Assembly: GCA_036961445.1 (NCBI GenBank)
Contig: JBALVO010000100.1
Location: 1-13,957, forward strand
Source of the DNA: JBALVO01 sp036961445
GTDB taxonomy: Bacteria; Pseudomonadota; Gammaproteobacteria; Pseudomonadales; Halieaceae
Direction: 5' to 3'
Length of the DNA: 13,957 nucleotides
The notes below the pieces were generated by a model that made no database searches, was not told the origin of the DNA, and was given only the letters and a program-made list of their open reading frames with translations. The translations under genes were made by a program, and so were the position numbers. This document shows positions 1 through 8,230 of this stretch, piece after piece. Position 1 is the stretch's first letter. The number at the start of each line of letters is the position of its first letter.

Positions 1-46
1 GACTGCAACTCCGTGCACAGCGGTTCGATTCCGCTCCGAGCCTCCA
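1..46 (+). tRNA. tRNA-Cys(GCA), 3' part only
   Basis: The window opens inside a tRNA gene. The visible part starts in the anticodon stem. The anticodon loop is CTGCAAC at 3-9, giving anticodon GCA at 5-7. The T-arm is at 19-35, with a 5-bp stem AGCGG/CCGCT and loop TTCGATT. The 3' acceptor strand CCGAGCC is at 36-42, followed by discriminator T43 and an encoded CCA at 44-46. A U at position 73 together with anticodon GCA is the known identity set of cysteine tRNA. The D-arm and 5' acceptor strand lie outside the window. No terminator-like hairpin with a T-run follows. Confidence 0.93.
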
Positions 47-599
47 CTTAAAACTCTCAAAAACAAATACTTACGGGTAACCTTTAGACCGCGACGGTGC
101 CACTGTGCCCGCGTTGCTGCACTAAACAGATTTTTGACAATAATCAGACGATTTCGGGCACTGTCTTGCAGAATAATGGAGTCGGCGCACTGTGCGGGGA
201 AAACGCGGCCCATCTAGTTGCAGAGTCTGCAATAGCGCAACCTGAAACAGCCCTGGGCGTATTCGCGGTCGGTGCTGCATGGGGTACGATTCGATGCAGT
301 CCCTGCTGGAGGCAGGGTGTGGATTAGATGGCGGGTACTGCAGCTGTCTTTGCCACCTTGCTGCGTTGGAAGGCGCAGGTGATGGCGATGAATTCTCTTC
401 TTGTCGGCATGTGTAGCGATCTCTGGATCTTCCGTTTTGCGCGTGTTCAGGGTATCCCGAGCTAAGCAAAAATCTCCAGTGCCCGGGGAGAATAATTGCA
501 AACGGAACAGGCTTTCTCAGCGTACAGAATACCGGTACAGTGATTTCCTGGCTCAATGCACTACCGAACTAAAAATTTTACCCTACAGATGGATGATCT
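47..599. other. Intergenic stretch without a convincing gene
   Basis: About 550 bases lie between tRNA-Cys and the efflux operon. Open frames exist on both strands, but none has a credible ribosome site, a recognisable domain or a sensible composition. A small perfect hairpin (CCCTGC, loop TGGAG, GCAGGG) lies at 301-317 without a T-run. The promoter of the efflux operon should be in the last 100 bases, but I see no clear -35/-10 pair. I recognise no regulator gene or remnant here. Confidence 0.5.
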
Positions 600-1712
600 A
601 TGTCTGGCTTTCGCCGCCCCCGACTAGCGTTATTGCTTATAGCAGCCTGGACCGCAGTGCTCAGTACGCCGCTGGCGGCACAGGTCGGCGACGGCGTACC
701 CGTAGTCGTTGCTAGTGTGACGGAACATAAAATATTGCGTCAATTACAGGTCACTGGCACGGTCACTGCGGCGCGCAATTCACAGCTGTCGCCAGCGACA
801 AGCGGGCAGGTTCAAACACTGCTGGTTGACGCGGGCTCAACAGTCGCTATCGGTGACACCCTGCTAACGCTCGACCCCGAGCTTGCCGAACTGGAGTTGG
901 CAGCGGCTGCGGCCAGGGTGCAACAGGGAGAGCGAGCACTCGCCGATGCCCGCCGTCGGCTGCAGGAAGTCAGAGAGCTCGCACCGCAGCGCAGTATTGC
1001 GGAGAGCGTGGTGCGCGACCTCGAGGCGGAAGTGGCTGAAGACGAATCCGCGCTGACCCAATATCAAGCGGAAGCGGGGCTGCGCGCTGCGATCCTGGCG
1101 CGTCATACAGTACGCGCTCCATTCGCCGGTATTGTCGCTGCCAAACTGACAGAGCTGGGTGAATGGGTGACCCCCGGCCAGCCGATTCTGGCGCTGGTAT
1201 CCACCGATGAGCTGCGACTGGATTTTGCCGTTGCAGATGACTATCTAACCAGTCTGGGTGACGACACTGAGATCAGCTATAGCTACGGTTTGTCAGCGCA
1301 ACAAAACTATAGCAGCAAGATCGCTAGCCTGGTTCCCGTGAGCGACCCGGACGACCGCAGCTTTTTGTTACGCGCGAAGCCCGATGCTACGGATACCAGT
1401 CTGGCGCCAGGCATGTCGGTACGAGCGACGCTGCGCGTGCCGACTGGCGAGCGTGGCATTGCGGTACCCCGCGATGCACTGCAGCGCTATTCTGATGGTC
1501 GCTCGGTAGTGTGGGTCATTGAGCAACGTGATGGCGTATCCATTGCACGAGAAGTACTGGTGAGCCCGGGTCTGGAATTTCGCGGACTGATCGCTATCCG
1601 TAACGGTATCAAAGCCGGAGATCAAGTCGTGGTGCGAGGGAACGAGACGCTACGGCCGGATCAACGGGTTCAAATTCGCAGCAGCGCTGGACGGGAGATC
1701 ATCGATCAATAG
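600..1712 (+). CDS. RND efflux periplasmic adaptor (HlyD/MFP family)
   Basis: This 370-residue protein is a membrane fusion protein, the periplasmic link between an RND pump and an outer-membrane channel. Residues 1-27 form a signal peptide with a hydrophobic core and a likely cut after LAA. A first beta/lipoyl half follows (about 35-95, including GQVQTLLVDAGSTVAIGDTLL). An alpha-helical hairpin rich in Ala, Glu, Arg and Gln spans about 95-160. The second lipoyl half (TVRAPFAGIVAAKLTELGEW) comes next, then a beta-barrel and a membrane-proximal domain. There is no lipobox cysteine, so it is probably soluble or associated rather than a lipoprotein. The pump gene begins 14 bases after its stop, so the two form an operon. 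No outer-membrane factor is nearby, so a TolC-like channel encoded elsewhere is inferred. The substrate cannot be told from sequence. Confidence 0.93.
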   Translation: MSGFRRPRLALLLIAAWTAVLSTPLAAQVGDGVPVVVASVTEHKILRQLQVTGTVTAARNSQLSPATSGQVQTLLVDAGSTVAIGDTLLTLDPELAELELAAAAARVQQGERALADARRRLQEVRELAPQRSIAESVVRDLEAEVAEDESALTQYQAEAGLRAAILARHTVRAPFAGIVAAKLTELGEWVTPGQPILALVSTDELRLDFAVADDYLTSLGDDTEISYSYGLSAQQNYSSKIASLVPVSDPDDRSFLLRAKPDATDTSLAPGMSVRATLRVPTGERGIAVPRDALQRYSDGRSVVWVIEQRDGVSIAREVLVSPGLEFRGLIAIRNGIKAGDQVVVRGNETLRPDQRVQIRSSAGREIIDQ

Positions 1713-1726
1713 CGGCGGTGACAAGT

Positions 1727-4700
1727 ATGTTTGAGCAGATTATTCGACGCGGCACCCTGACAACAGTGACGGTGCTGATTATTTGTGTGCTTGGTATTGT
1801 CGCCGCTTTGCGCATTCCCGTGCAGATGATTCCCGACCTGGACGTCCGGTCAATCACGGTCAGAACCCATTGGCCCGGCGCTACCCCTCAAGATGTCGAA
1901 AAAGAAATTCTCATCGAGCAGGAGAAGTACTTGCGAAACCTGCCAAGTATTTCTCGCATTCTGGCCACCGCCGGCAGTGGCAGCGCGACGGTGGAGCTTG
2001 AATTCCCCTTTGGCACCAACATCACCGAAATGCTGATTCGCGTCAATAACGCGCTGAGCCAGGTGCCGTCCTACCCTGAAAATGTCGATGAGCCCAGAAT
2101 CTATGCCTCCTCGTTCAGCAGCAACTATTTTATGTTCCTCAACGTGACGCCCATGGCCGGCAACCCACGCCAGCTCGATCTCGATCTAACGGTAGATTTT
2201 ATCGAGGACAACGTGAAGCCCAGACTATCGCGCATCCCGGGTATTTCCGAGGTGGGAACATGGGGCGGCGCCGAACGGCAGATACAGGTACTGATCGACC
2301 CGGCCCGTCTCGCCCAGCGGGGGCTCGGGTATACCGATGTACGAGCTGCTGTTCGAAATCGTAACCAGGATCGCTCTGGCGGAGAAATTGAAGCAGGCAA
2401 ACGCAAGTATCTGTTGCGCACTGTCGGTCGCTTTGAGTCACTCGAGGAACTGGAGAGCCTGGTATTGGCGCGCCGCGGAGATACCATTATCCGGCTCTCG
2501 GATGTTGCTGAGATTCAACTGGACCATTTCGAGCAGCGCGGGATTTCCAGTCTCAACGGCGAAAACACCATTATGCTGCCACTGCGACGCGAATCGGGAT
2601 CGAACGTGATCGAGATTAAACAGGAGGTGGTGGCGGAGTTGGCTAAGATCAATCGCGATCTGCTGGCCCCGATGGGGCTGGAAATACAGCTCACTTCCGA
2701 CGATGTGCTCTACGTCGAGAACTCGGTCCGCAATGTATGGCAGAACCTGATCATAGGTGCGCTGCTGGCCACCGTTGTCATGTTTGTGTTCCTGCGTTCG
2801 GCACGAACCACCGCAATCGGGGTCATGGGGATTCCGATCTGTATCATTGTGGCATTTCTGGGACTACTACTGGCCGGGCGTACGGTCAATGTCATTTCAT
2901 TAGCCGGCATCGCCTTTGCTATTGGAATGACGCTGGATAACAGTATCGTGGTGCTGGAGAGCATCGAACTTGAGCGGCGCAAAGGCAAAACTCGGCTGCA
3001 GGCGGCTCTGGACGGTGTGGGTCAGGTATGGCCGGCTGTGTTCGCCTCCACCATGACAACGGTGCTGGTATTCATTCCCGTCGCATTTGTGGAACAGGAG
3101 GCCGGGCAACTGTATTCCGACGTTGCTATTGCCGTATCGGCGGCGATACTGGCCTCGATGCTGGTCGCTGTCACGCTGGTGCCAACGGCAGCGGCCCGCT
3201 TCTCTCCCACTGAACGTAACGCCACTGCCCTGCACCGGTTTGGTCAGCACTGGCGGGCACTGACACTTAAAGGCGTTGCAGCCATTCTGGCCACCTCGCG
3301 TACTCGACTCACCTGCATCGCACTGACAGTGATTACCAGTTCAGCAATCATAGTGTGGTTAACCCCGGCAGCCGAATACCTGCCCGAAGGGGAAGAGCCT
3401 AAAGTGTTCGCGGTAATGAGCGCTCCTCCGGGTTATAACCTGCATACCATGCAGGCCATTGGTCGCGAAATTGAAGACTATTTTTTACCCTATGTCGGCG
3501 CTGACCCGGATCTGTTAAAGAGCGGCGAAAATACGGTGCCTGCCATCAACTACATGAATATGCGAATGGCTGCAGACTACATTCGTATCGTGGCTGAGCC
3601 TGTACAAGCGAGTGACATCGAGCCGCTGATGGCCGCACTTACCCGAAAATACGAGGAATATCCCGGGATGCGGGCCTTTGCCTCTCGAGGGTCTATTATC
3701 AGCAGCAACAATGGCGGCACGCGCAGTATTAATCTCGACATCGCCGGTAATGATCTGGAGGCTATTTACCAAGTCGCTGCAGCTGCTTATAGCCGAGCCG
3801 GGGAAGTCTTTGAAAATCCGCGAATGCAGAGCCAGCCCCGATCACTCACCCTGGCCCAACCCATGGTAGAAATTCGTCCCGATTGGGAGCGTGCGGCACA
3901 ACTGGGGCTGTCCTCTCAGGAACTGGGTTTCACCGTAGCTGCACTCACCGACGGTAGTTTCGTAGATGAATTTTTCCTCGACGATGACAAGATCGATATT
4001 TATCTGTACAGCAATGTGGGTCAAAACGCGCAATTAGATAGCCTCGGGCAATTACCGGTCTATACGCCTTCCGGGGCCGTCTTGCCGCTGGCTTCGCTGG
4101 TGTCTATTGAAGAAACGATAGGAACTGACTCATTACGCCGGGTCAACGGCCGCCGCACCGTGACGCTGAATATTATTCCGCCACGCGCCGTCCCACTGGA
4201 GACCGGCGTAGATCGAGTACGAACCGATCTGGTAGAGCACATGCGAGAACGCGGTGAGATTCCGGCAGGGGTCGATATTGCCATATCGGGTGCGGCAGAC
4301 CAGTTGGATGCCACTCGCGAGGCGTTGCTGGGCAACTACATAATCGCTTTGCTAATCGTATACTTGTTACTGGTGGCGATCTTTGCCCACTGGGGTTATC
4401 CACTGCTGATCATGACCACAATTCCTCTGGGCATTGCCGGTGGTATCGTGGGCCTCGCTCTACTTAATGGTCTGGGCGCAATACTGCCTATGGTCGGCTT
4501 GACTGGCTTTTCACAACCCTTTGATATGATTTCAATGCTCGGCTTTCTTATTCTGATGGGCACGGTGGTCAACAACCCCATACTGATTGTTGACCGCTCT
4601 GTGCGTAACACCGCCGCCGGTATGGCACCTCAGGCAGCGGTAACCGAGGCAGTAGAAGCGCGGCTGCGGCCGATTGCCATGTCAACCATCACCACCATCT

Positions 4701-4894
4701 TTGGTCTGGCCCCACTGGTATTGATCCCCGGCGCGGGAACCGAGTTGTATCGTGGTGTCGGGGCTATCGTCATGTTCGGAATTCTGGGCGCAGCGTTGGT
4801 CACCCTGACCATGCTGCCAGCACTGACCGTTACCGTGTTAAATCTGTCTAATCGCCAGGCAGACATTGGCAATGCCTCCAGGTCAACGGCGTAG
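1727..4894 (+). CDS. RND-family efflux pump, inner-membrane permease (HAE-1/AcrB-like)
   Basis: This is a proton-driven RND exporter that pumps drugs or other toxic compounds with the adaptor encoded just upstream. I chose the ATG at 1727 (1055 residues) because GGTGA at 1717-1721 is a good ribosome site 5 bases before it. A GTG at 1718 would add three residues but has no such site. The layout is standard: TM1 near residues 12-30, a large periplasmic loop, TM2-6 (about 338-500), a second periplasmic loop, and TM8-12 at the C-terminus. Length is normal for the family. In TM4 the AcrB DD pair is D404-N405 (IGMTLDNSIVV). In TM10 the AcrB lysine of the SAKN motif is replaced by N949 in VVNNPIL. 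Such VDN/VNN proteins form a known-looking RND subgroup, so it is likely functional with a modified proton relay. Substrate unknown. Confidence 0.94.
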   Translation: MFEQIIRRGTLTTVTVLIICVLGIVAALRIPVQMIPDLDVRSITVRTHWPGATPQDVEKEILIEQEKYLRNLPSISRILATAGSGSATVELEFPFGTNITEMLIRVNNALSQVPSYPENVDEPRIYASSFSSNYFMFLNVTPMAGNPRQLDLDLTVDFIEDNVKPRLSRIPGISEVGTWGGAERQIQVLIDPARLAQRGLGYTDVRAAVRNRNQDRSGGEIEAGKRKYLLRTVGRFESLEELESLVLARRGDTIIRLSDVAEIQLDHFEQRGISSLNGENTIMLPLRRESGSNVIEIKQEVVAELAKINRDLLAPMGLEIQLTSDDVLYVENSVRNVWQNLIIGALLATVVMFVFLRSARTTAIGVMGIPICIIVAFLGLLLAGRTVNVISLAGIAFAIGMTLDNSIVVLESIELERRKGKTRLQAALDGVGQVWPAVFASTMTTVLVFIPVAFVEQEAGQLYSDVAIAVSAAILASMLVAVTLVPTAAARFSPTERNATALHRFGQHWRALTLKGVAAILATSRTRLTCIALTVITSSAIIVWLTPAAEYLPEGEEPKVFAVMSAPPGYNLHTMQAIGREIEDYFLPYVGADPDLLKSGENTVPAINYMNMRMAADYIRIVAEPVQASDIEPLMAALTRKYEEYPGMRAFASRGSIISSNNGGTRSINLDIAGNDLEAIYQVAAAAYSRAGEVFENPRMQSQPRSLTLAQPMVEIRPDWERAAQLGLSSQELGFTVAALTDGSFVDEFFLDDDKIDIYLYSNVGQNAQLDSLGQLPVYTPSGAVLPLASLVSIEETIGTDSLRRVNGRRTVTLNIIPPRAVPLETGVDRVRTDLVEHMRERGEIPAGVDIAISGAADQLDATREALLGNYIIALLIVYLLLVAIFAHWGYPLLIMTTIPLGIAGGIVGLALLNGLGAILPMVGLTGFSQPFDMISMLGFLILMGTVVNNPILIVDRSVRNTAAGMAPQAAVTEAVEARLRPIAMSTITTIFGLAPLVLIPGAGTELYRGVGAIVMFGILGAALVTLTMLPALTVTVLNLSNRQADIGNASRSTA

Positions 4895-5196
4895 CATGCC
4901 GGTTTGATAAAGTATAAGAAGTGCCAAGGGGATGTTGTGAGCAGATTTTTTCCTGTGATCTAGTTGCTGAACCGGAACGGTTCGCAATCTTGCCTTATTG
5001 TTGCCTGGAATCGTGATTGCATGGGCGGTCCTGCCCATCAAATCTGCTCGTTAGTTCTGTGTTGATTGCAGGGGCGATATTTTTGCGCATTATGGCGGGC
5101 CCGGTTCACACTAGATCTTGCCTCGCGGCTTTCGGCAACGGCCAGATCTGTACTGTGTTCGCAGTGCCGCTACCGAGGTTTAGTACGTCAGGGCTA
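4895..5196. other. Intergenic stretch between convergent genes
   Basis: About 300 bases separate the stop of the RND pump (+) from the stop of the photolyase (-). I see no gene. A small perfect hairpin GAACCG-GAA-CGGTTC lies at 4969-4983, but no T-run follows on either strand, so it is not a clear intrinsic terminator. An open frame starting at 5017 runs into the photolyase gene antisense and has no coding signature. Confidence 0.5.
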
Positions 5197-6639
5197 TCAG
5201 GCTCCCCTAATCGACGCATAAGCCGCAAGCGCGGCTTCCCTGGCCGCCTTGTGATCGACGACAGGGCTAGGGTAGTGCTCTCCTATGACCACGCCTGCAG
5301 TCCTTAAAATATCTTCAGGCGCCTCCCACGGACAGTTCAGGTAGCGATCCGGGAGCGCGTCTAACTCCGGCACCCACTGTCGAATATAAGCGCCCTCGGC
5401 GTCGAACTTTTTGCCCTGCGTCATCGGATTGAAAATCCGGAAGTAGGGCGACGCGTCGGCGCCGGAACCCGCCACCCACTGCCAGCCACTGCTATTGTTG
5501 GCCAGGTCAGCATCCAGCAAGGTATCCCAGAACCATTTCGCCCCCTCACGCCAGTGAACCAGCAGGTGCTTGGTGAGAAAAGAGGCGACGATCATGCGCA
5601 CCCGGTTGTGCATATAACCGGTATGCCAGAGCTCGCGCATACCGGCGTCCACCATGGGATAGCCAGTCTGTCCCCGTTGCCAGGCGCGCAGCCTGTCAGC
5701 CCCGGCAAGCCAGGGAAAGTTGCGAAACTGTGATTTGAACGCCTGCTCAGGGATAGCGGGAAAATGGTATAGCAGGTGGTGTGAAAACTCGCGCCAGCCC
5801 AGTTCGCTGAGAAACTTCTCTACCTGGCCGTCCAGTGCAGGGCTTTCCGCCGCCGCCTGCCGTGCAGCGTGCCACAGCACGCGGGGTGATATCTCGCCGT
5901 AGTGCAGGTGGGGCGACAACCGGGTGGTGCAATCCAGTGCCGGGTGGTTGCGACCGTCGCTGTAGTTGCTAATACCGTTGTCCAGGAAGTTGCTGAGTTT
6001 ATCCCGCGCACCAACAGCGCCCGGTTGCCATTGCTGTGGCCAGTTGGCAGCCCAGTCGGGCTGTGTGGGTTGCAAGCCCCAGTCGGAGATACAATCGCTG
6101 TTCAATGTATCGGTGAGCCAGTTTGTCTGTGTTGGTAACGCTTGTGCCGCAGCAGGGGCTAGCTGTTTGAGGCAGTGACGCCAGAATGGCGTGAACACCT
6201 TGTAAGGAAGCCCACTTTGGTTACTGATCTGTTCCGGCTCGAAAAGCAGGCTACCCGCGTAGCGTTTGAAGGTAATATCGGCAGTAGACAACTGTTCATG
6301 CAATTGTTTTTCCAGCGCCGCCGCCCAGGGCTCATATTGGCGTGAGCAGTAGACCGTATCAGCGCCGGTTGAGGCTATTAATTGTCGCAGTTGGTCGAGT
6401 GTCTCACCGCGGCGTAACACCAATGAGCCGCCCAGCGAGGCGATATCTGCCTGCAGCGCAACCAGGCTGTGGTGCAGCCACCAGCGACTCGCCGCTCCTG
6501 TGGCCCATTCACCAGGCGCATGATCATCCAGGATATAGCAGGGGATGACAGGCCTGCCACTGGAAGCCGCTGCGGCCAGTCCAGGGAGGTCGTGGGTGCG
6601 CAGATCTTGTCGATACCAGAAGATAATAGGTGTTTGCAT
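5197..6639 (-). CDS. phrB: Class I CPD photolyase (deoxyribodipyrimidine photo-lyase)
   Basis: This FAD enzyme uses blue or near-UV light to split cyclobutane pyrimidine dimers in DNA. The N-terminal antenna-binding alpha/beta domain opens with IIFWYRQDLRTHDLPGL; QYEPW near residue 101 lies in the antenna site. The C-terminal FAD domain contains YSDGRNHPALDCTTRLSPHL, GQTGYPMVDAGMREL, ANNSSGWQW and PYFRIFNPMTQG. W310, W363 and W386 align with the E. coli electron-transfer triad W306/W359/W382. Length (480 residues) is normal and no key residue is missing. I chose the ATG at 6639. An upstream in-frame ATG at 6648 has no ribosome site and overlaps the -10 element of the predicted ECF promoter. 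The gene is divergent from the flavin split-barrel gene. A cryptochrome of the same fold is possible but less likely given the canonical motifs. Confidence 0.95.
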   Translation of the reverse strand: MQTPIIFWYRQDLRTHDLPGLAAAASSGRPVIPCYILDDHAPGEWATGAASRWWLHHSLVALQADIASLGGSLVLRRGETLDQLRQLIASTGADTVYCSRQYEPWAAALEKQLHEQLSTADITFKRYAGSLLFEPEQISNQSGLPYKVFTPFWRHCLKQLAPAAAQALPTQTNWLTDTLNSDCISDWGLQPTQPDWAANWPQQWQPGAVGARDKLSNFLDNGISNYSDGRNHPALDCTTRLSPHLHYGEISPRVLWHAARQAAAESPALDGQVEKFLSELGWREFSHHLLYHFPAIPEQAFKSQFRNFPWLAGADRLRAWQRGQTGYPMVDAGMRELWHTGYMHNRVRMIVASFLTKHLLVHWREGAKWFWDTLLDADLANNSSGWQWVAGSGADASPYFRIFNPMTQGKKFDAEGAYIRQWVPELDALPDRYLNCPWEAPEDILRTAGVVIGEHYPSPVVDHKAAREAALAAYASIRGA

Positions 6640-6646
6640 GGATGTC

Positions 6647-6673
6647 ATACGTGCTTTAAAGCCATGGGGATCA
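6647..6673 (-). promoter_or_regulatory. ECF-type (RpoE-ChrR-like) promoter of the photolyase gene
   Basis: Read on the minus strand, TGATCC (6673-6668) is followed after 16 bases by CGTAT (6651-6647). This matches the TGATC(C)...CGTA(A/T) pattern known for the RpoE-ChrR singlet-oxygen sigma factor regulon, which includes a photolyase gene in Rhodobacter. Transcription would start about 6-8 bases downstream, at about 6641-6639, which coincides with the A of the chosen start codon. The match is seen; the sigma factor is inferred, since none is encoded in this window. Confidence 0.6.
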
Positions 6674-6735
6674 ATGCCTGTTGCTGATACCGGCAGTTAT
6701 TTTACTGGCAGGTCGGGCGAGCTCGAGAGGGAACT

Positions 6736-6764
6736 TTGTAATTTGCGCACTGCTGCCAGATAAT
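6736..6764 (+). promoter_or_regulatory. Sigma-70-type promoter of the flavin split-barrel gene
   Basis: TTGTAA at 6736-6741 and GATAAT at 6759-6764 are separated by 17 bases, giving 4/6 and 5/6 matches to the sigma-70 consensus. Transcription would start near 6771. This rules out the upstream in-frame ATG at 6763, which lies inside the -10 box, and supports the ATG at 6799. Confidence 0.5.
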
Positions 6765-6798
6765 GCACGCAGTTATGGTCTTGGTTAAGGACAGTCTT

Positions 6799-7248
6799 AT
6801 GAGTGTATCCCTCAAGGGTCCCTGGTCTGCAGAGCAAATCAGTGAGTTTCTGCATGACAGCGTTTTTCCCCTGCGTCTGGCTTGTGTCGGCGCAGACGGC
6901 TTTCCCAGGGTCGTGTCGGTCTGGTTTCAGTATCACCAGGGGCAATTTATCTGCGCCTCTCACCAGGATTCACAGCTGGTCGCTCTGCTGCGGGAAAGCA
7001 ACAAAGTCGGTTTTGAGGTGGCACCTAACCAACCCCCATACAGCGGGGTCAGGGGGCAGGGCCTTGTTGCGTTGACCAGTGAGGGGGCCGGTGAGGCGCT
7101 AGACGGATTACTGGAACGCTACCTCGGCGGTAGTGAATCATCTCTGGGCAAATGGCTGTTATCACGGCGAGACGAGGAAGTGCTGATAACCGTAACCCCG
7201 CAGCGCATGTTCAGCTGGGACTACCGTGAACGCATGGACAGCGCCTAG
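6799..7248 (+). CDS. Pyridoxamine 5'-phosphate oxidase-like FMN-binding split-barrel protein
   Basis: This 149-residue protein has the compact split-barrel pattern of the PNPOx-like superfamily, which binds FMN, F420 or haem-type ligands. Residues about 18-60 form successive beta strands (FPLRLACVGADGFPRVVSVWF), followed by ICASHQDSQLVALLRESNKVGFEVA, typical of the family (a test-and-compare strand then a short helix). The C-terminus ends in RMFSWDYRERM. I chose the ATG at 6799 because AAGGA at 6787-6791 sits 7 bases upstream. It is divergent from the photolyase and convergent with the sirtuin gene, with 30 bases between stops. The substrate and exact cofactor cannot be assigned. A link to light stress is only by position. 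Confidence 0.75.
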   Translation: MSVSLKGPWSAEQISEFLHDSVFPLRLACVGADGFPRVVSVWFQYHQGQFICASHQDSQLVALLRESNKVGFEVAPNQPPYSGVRGQGLVALTSEGAGEALDGLLERYLGGSESSLGKWLLSRRDEEVLITVTPQRMFSWDYRERMDSA

Positions 7249-7278
7249 CCCGCTGCCGCGATATCGGTAGTCATGTCC

Positions 7279-8130
7279 TCACGCTGCACCTGTGAGCTGT
7301 TCGCTTAGCCCGGAAACGGCCGCCAACAGTGCCCCACAGTCAGACGTCAATTTACACTGAGCCAACACGTCAGCCCGTGTTGCTCCGGTATTGAGGATCG
7401 CCAGGGGTTTACCCAGTTCAGAGGCACGCCGGCAAAAGCGGAACCCTGAATACACCTTAAGTGAACTGCCCACGACGATTAATCCATCCGCACGCTCCAG
7501 CGCGGCCATACAGCTATCTACCCGTGCCCGGGGAACGGTGCCACCAAAAAACACCACATCGGGCATCAGCAGGCCGCCGCAGCGGGCACAATCGGGTATC
7601 CGCGTGAGTTGCTCCATTGCTGCAGGCAGATCCAGGTCGCCATCCGGGCGGCGGGCGCCTGCTGGGTTACTTAGAGGTGGATCTTCCGTAGTCATTTGCT
7701 GCTGTATCTGCTGCCGGCCATAGAGGGCGCTGCAATCGAGGCAGCTCACCTGGTCCAGCCTGCCGTGGAGGTCTACGACCTTGCGACTACCGGAGCGTTG
7801 ATGCAGGCGATCGACATTTTGGGTAATCAGCGTTTCTATCTGTCCTTTGCGTTCCATTAACGCCAGTGCCTGGTGCGCCCGGTTAGGTTTCGCGTCACGT
7901 ATAGCGGGCCAGCCATGCACAGAGCGAGCCCAGTAGCGTCGACGCGCGGCGGAACTTTGCAGAAATTCCTGGTGTTTGATGGGTTCGCTATGCTGCCAGC
8001 GTCCCTCGTGGTCGCGATAGGTGGGAATGCCGGACGCTAGACTGGTACCAGCCCCGGTCAGCACCACCGTTCTGGGGTAGGACTGCAGAAATGTCTGCAG
8101 ATGCTCGATATCGCAATCATCACTGTTCAT
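7279..8130 (-). CDS. SIR2-family NAD-dependent protein deacylase (class II, SIRT4-like)
   Basis: Sirtuins remove acyl groups from protein lysines using NAD, or in some cases transfer ADP-ribose. The 283-residue protein has the NAD-binding GAGTSLASGIPTYRD at residues 26-40, TQNVDRLHQRSG at 103-114 and the catalytic histidine H122 in LHG. Four zinc cysteines C130, C133, C181 and C184 follow, then VVFFGGTVP, VGSSLKVYSG and NTG. NVDRLH with GIPTYRD is characteristic of the SIRT4-like class rather than E. coli CobB. The two zinc CxxC pairs are 48 residues apart, a longer insert than in CobB. No Shine-Dalgarno precedes the ATG at 8130; the predicted ECF promoter's -10 ends only 9 bases upstream, so the mRNA should be almost leaderless. 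The gene is divergent from the epimerase gene. Its protein target is unknown. Confidence 0.92.
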   Translation of the reverse strand: MNSDDCDIEHLQTFLQSYPRTVVLTGAGTSLASGIPTYRDHEGRWQHSEPIKHQEFLQSSAARRRYWARSVHGWPAIRDAKPNRAHQALALMERKGQIETLITQNVDRLHQRSGSRKVVDLHGRLDQVSCLDCSALYGRQQIQQQMTTEDPPLSNPAGARRPDGDLDLPAAMEQLTRIPDCARCGGLLMPDVVFFGGTVPRARVDSCMAALERADGLIVVGSSLKVYSGFRFCRRASELGKPLAILNTGATRADVLAQCKLTSDCGALLAAVSGLSEQLTGAA

Positions 8131-8139
8131 ACTGTTAGT

Positions 8140-8166
8140 ATACGCCGGTAGTTGCTCAAGGGATTA
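8140..8166 (-). promoter_or_regulatory. ECF-type promoter of the sirtuin gene
   Basis: On the minus strand TAATCC (8166-8161) is followed after 16 bases by CGTAT (8144-8140). This equals the photolyase promoter in spacing and differs by one base in the -35 element (TAATCC for TGATCC). The expected start is about 8134-8132, two to four bases before the ATG at 8130. Confidence 0.45.
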
Positions 8167-8177
8167 CCGCAGTCGAA

Positions 8178-8204
8178 TGATCCAATAACTATCCATTTCG
8201 TAAT
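8178..8204 (+). promoter_or_regulatory. ECF-type promoter of the TIGR01777 epimerase gene
   Basis: TGATCC at 8178-8183 is followed after 15 bases by CGTAAT at 8199-8204. This fits TGATC-N18-TAA, the RpoE-ChrR-type pattern. Transcription would start near 8211, leaving a leader of about 20 bases containing AGAGGG at 8218-8223, 7 bases from the ATG at 8231. It faces the sirtuin promoter with 11 bases between the two -35 elements. Confidence 0.55.
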
Positions 8205-8230
8205 AACCGTATGCGCAAGAGGGCAGGGCC

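Noticed and set aside
116..120. Residues 116-120 of the MerR protein (DEHQG; residue numbers) as a B12-binding DxHxxG motif
   Set aside because: The spacing to glycine is one residue short and the helix bundle that caps B12 in CarH/LitR is missing.
97..327. 76-codon open frame after tRNA-Cys
   Set aside because: GTG start without ribosome site, no recognised domain, and competing open frames on the other strand.
122..556. 144-codon open frame on the minus strand
   Set aside because: Composition rich in Arg, Ser and Pro as in antisense or noncoding frames, no ribosome site, no family likeness.
592..597. TGATCT before the efflux adaptor as an ECF -35 element
   Set aside because: No CGTA element follows at 15-16 bases, and it lies 3 bases before the start codon.
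4969..4983. Hairpin GAACCG-GAA-CGGTTC as terminator of the RND operon
   Set aside because: The stem is only 6 bp and no T-run follows on either strand.
5017..5307. 96-codon open frame overlapping the photolyase 3' end
   Set aside because: It runs antisense into a well-supported gene and has no protein-like pattern.
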